Assembly: GCF_000820725.1 (NCBI RefSeq)
Contig: NZ_CCXH01000027.1
Location: 1-36,095, forward strand
Length of the DNA: 36,095 nt
Reading direction: 5' to 3'
From: Actinomyces polynesiensis
GTDB taxonomy: Bacteria; Actinomycetota; Actinomycetes; Actinomycetales; Actinomycetaceae
Below the pieces are notes generated by a model. The model saw only the letters and a program-made list of their open reading frames with translations. It made no database searches and was not told where the DNA came from. Below, one piece after another: positions 33,453 through 36,095 of the stretch. Position 1 is the first letter of the stretch; the number at the start of each line of letters is the position of its first letter. Both the position numbers and the translations under genes were made by a program.

Positions 33453-33831
33453 CGATACGAGGTCAGGTCCGTTGCGGCGGTGGATCTGCCCTACCCCCGC
33501 TCGCGATCGGGAACGGCGCGGTGAGTCTGTCCGGTTCGCTCGTCGGAGCCACGGTGGCCGTCCTGTCGCTGCGCGTCGAGCGGTGGGCTTCCCAGCGAGT
33601 GGAGGGCCTGTAGCACCACCTTTCGGTGAGAAGTCCACCACTCGGTGAGAGGTGCGGACTTCACACGTCGATGGCCCCGCCGATCCGAGCTGGCCCGACC
33701 GGCCGAGGCGTGACTGTCCCCTTCTGGGGCGTGCCGCCCCCGCCCTCGTCGGTCGACCGTCCCCTGCCCCGGATGCTGGCGGAGCGGCGTAGCCTGACCC
33801 TGCCGCGCTGCGGCGGGAGGGGATGTGAGCA
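33453..33831. other. Intergenic region with a hairpin repeat and possible gene remnant
   Basis: 379 bp without a supported gene. A reading frame ending at 33613 (AIGNGAVSLSGSLVGATVAVLSLRVERW) looks like a hydrophobic remnant but has no start or family. GAAGTCC (33630-33636) and GGACTTC (33656-33662) are inverted, and CGGTGAGA occurs twice between or beside them. GTGAAGTCCGC (minus strand, 33654-33664) is shared with the island at 10481. One GCCCTCGT lies at 33742. Confidence 0.45.
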
Positions 33832-34263
33832 ATGGCAGACGGGAGTGTCCCCGGTGGCGCCGCGGCAGCGGGGGACGGGCCCGACGGGGCGGGACCGGGT
33901 TTCGAGTCCCCCGGCCGGGTGCTCGCGAGGCTCTCCCGCTCGACGTTCCGCTCCCGCCCCCACCTCACCGAGCGTGACTGTGCCTACGCCAGGTCCAAGG
34001 GACGCGACACCATCGTCCGTCACGCCCACGAGCTCCTCGGGGGCCGCATCGCAGCAGCCCACCCACGCAACGACGGACGCCAGACCCCCATGCGGGGGCA
34101 CCCGGTCTTCGTCGCCCAGCACGCCACTGCCACGTGCTGCCGGGGATGCGTGGCGAAGTGGCACCACATCCCCCAGGGGCGTGAGCTCACCGCGGAGGAG
34201 CTGGACCACCTGGTCGACGTGGTCATGGCCTGGATCGAGGCGGAACTGTCCGCGTCGCGGTGA
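33832..34263 (+). CDS. DUF4186 family protein
   Basis: A 143-aa protein. After a 35-residue Gly/Ala-rich start it follows the DUF4186 pattern: FRSRPHLTERDCAYARSKG, HAHELLGGRIAAAHPRNDGRQTPMRGHPVF, VAQHATATCCRGCVAKWHHIPQGRELT and VDVVMAWIE. The CCRGC cluster with nearby His residues suggests a metal or redox centre. The biochemical role of this family is not known to me. The ATG at 33832 has GGGAGGGG upstream. Confidence 0.85.
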   Translation: MADGSVPGGAAAAGDGPDGAGPGFESPGRVLARLSRSTFRSRPHLTERDCAYARSKGRDTIVRHAHELLGGRIAAAHPRNDGRQTPMRGHPVFVAQHATATCCRGCVAKWHHIPQGRELTAEELDHLVDVVMAWIEAELSASR

Positions 34264-34268
34264 CCGGG

Positions 34269-34303
34269 TGCCCGCGGCGTCGAGCGGATGCCCGCGGCGT
34301 CGA
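34269..34303. repeat. 20-bp direct repeat
   Basis: TGCCCGCGGCGTCGA occurs at 34269-34283 and 34289-34303, with a partial third copy after it, between the DUF4186 gene and the cysteine leader. Confidence 0.7.
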
Positions 34304-34354
34304 CCGGGCGCCCGCACCGCGGACGGGGCAGGGCAGGTGCGGGCGTTGATCTGC

Positions 34355-34360
34355 TACGGT
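34355..34360 (+). promoter_or_regulatory. -10 box for the cysteine leader transcript
   Basis: TACGGT lies 6 nt before the GTG of the leader peptide, which suggests a leaderless start for the peptide. Confidence 0.5.
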
Positions 34361-34366
34361 GACCAC

Positions 34367-34396
34367 GTGCATCTGAACCTGTGTTGCTGTCGCTGA
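34367..34396 (+). CDS. Cysteine-rich leader peptide (attenuator uORF)
   Basis: A nine-codon frame, GTG CAT CTG AAC CTG then TGT TGC TGT CGC TGA: peptide MHLNLCCCR. Three consecutive Cys codons just ahead of cysteine-pathway genes match the known actinobacterial pattern of short cysteine-sensing upstream ORFs. Ribosomes should stall there when charged Cys-tRNA is scarce and so change expression of the gene downstream. It is too short for normal gene calling. The frame starts 6 nt after a TAnnnT box. Confidence 0.75.
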   Translation: MHLNLCCCR

Positions 34397-34410
34397 TCTG
34401 CTGACTGCTC

Positions 34411-34424
34411 CACGCCCCGGCGTG
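34411..34424 (+). promoter_or_regulatory. Hairpin after the cysteine leader peptide
   Basis: CACGCC and GGCGTG form a 6-bp stem 15 nt after the leader stop. It could be one of the alternative structures of a translation-coupled attenuator. The 150 nt from here to the ATG at 34574 hold no other gene. Confidence 0.4.
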
Positions 34425-34573
34425 TCGACGCGGTCCTCCCGGCGCCACACAGTGCGACCACCCCTGATGAGCTGGTCGACGCACATCTCCTCGGTCCCCA
34501 CCGCACCACCCGTGCACCCACCTGTCGCACCGCGACACGGGACCTCCGCCTCCACCCCCACCGGAGCCATGCC

Positions 34574-36095
<1,522 letters not shown>

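Noticed and set aside
34269-34303. CRISPR-like repeat
   Set aside because: Only two copies of 15 bp with a 20-bp period and no spacers; no cas genes are in the window.

Overview
This is a high-GC actinobacterial chromosome segment. Gene content suggests Actinomycetaceae (Actinomyces or Schaalia type): a Zur-type Fur repressor, single-chain glycyl-tRNA synthetase, a maltose ABC system under a LacI repressor, MetQNI, LuxS, and leaderless starts placed 6-7 nt after a TAnnnT box. The genus is an inference from gene content only.

Layout. (1) 1-2442, minus strand: a DedA-like membrane protein, zur, and a LacI-family regulator. (2) 2611-6518, plus: malE-malF-malG, divergent from the LacI gene, with a 12-bp hairpin between malE and malF. 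(3) 6859-10480, plus: glyS, dusB (with an unusual insertion) and aroD. (4) 10481-10885: a 405-bp repeat island bounded by a 31-bp inverted repeat that touches the stop codons of both convergent genes. (5) 10886-12160, minus: a degenerate GH13-like protein. (6) 12206-15697, plus: dgt and dnaG. (7) 15875-22235, plus: a tightly packed run metQ-metN-metI-aminotransferase-GldA-like dehydrogenase-luxS-SDR, which joins methionine uptake, the activated methyl cycle and two dehydrogenases of families that handle vicinal hydroxyketones. (8) 22422-33040: a luciferase-like flavin monooxygenase gene split by a 9.6-kb integrated element. (9) 33168-36095: an ABM-domain protein, a DUF4186 protein, a cysteine-rich leader peptide, and a cystathionine beta-synthase/gamma-lyase-like fusion carrying a one-base frameshift and running off the window.

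The integrated element (about 22665-32271) is the most distinctive part. All its genes are on the minus strand. From right to left it has a large serine recombinase, two small proteins (one with a helix-turn-helix), a 748-aa Rep with an HUH nuclease and a superfamily-3-type helicase, a MobC-like protein, a MOBP-like relaxase, and a membrane MobB-like protein that overlaps the relaxase gene by 413 nt in another frame. The cargo is a CmtR-like Cd/Pb sensor, a P1B heavy-metal ATPase with an SPC motif, and a small thioredoxin-like protein. Joining the two ends rebuilds a symmetric attP, and removing the element restores one open reading frame for the host monooxygenase. I read it as an integrative mobilizable element that also carries a plasmid/CRESS-type replication module.

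The octamer ACGAGGGC/GCCCTCGT is strikingly frequent in the chromosomal part (22 sites by eye) and I saw none inside the element.
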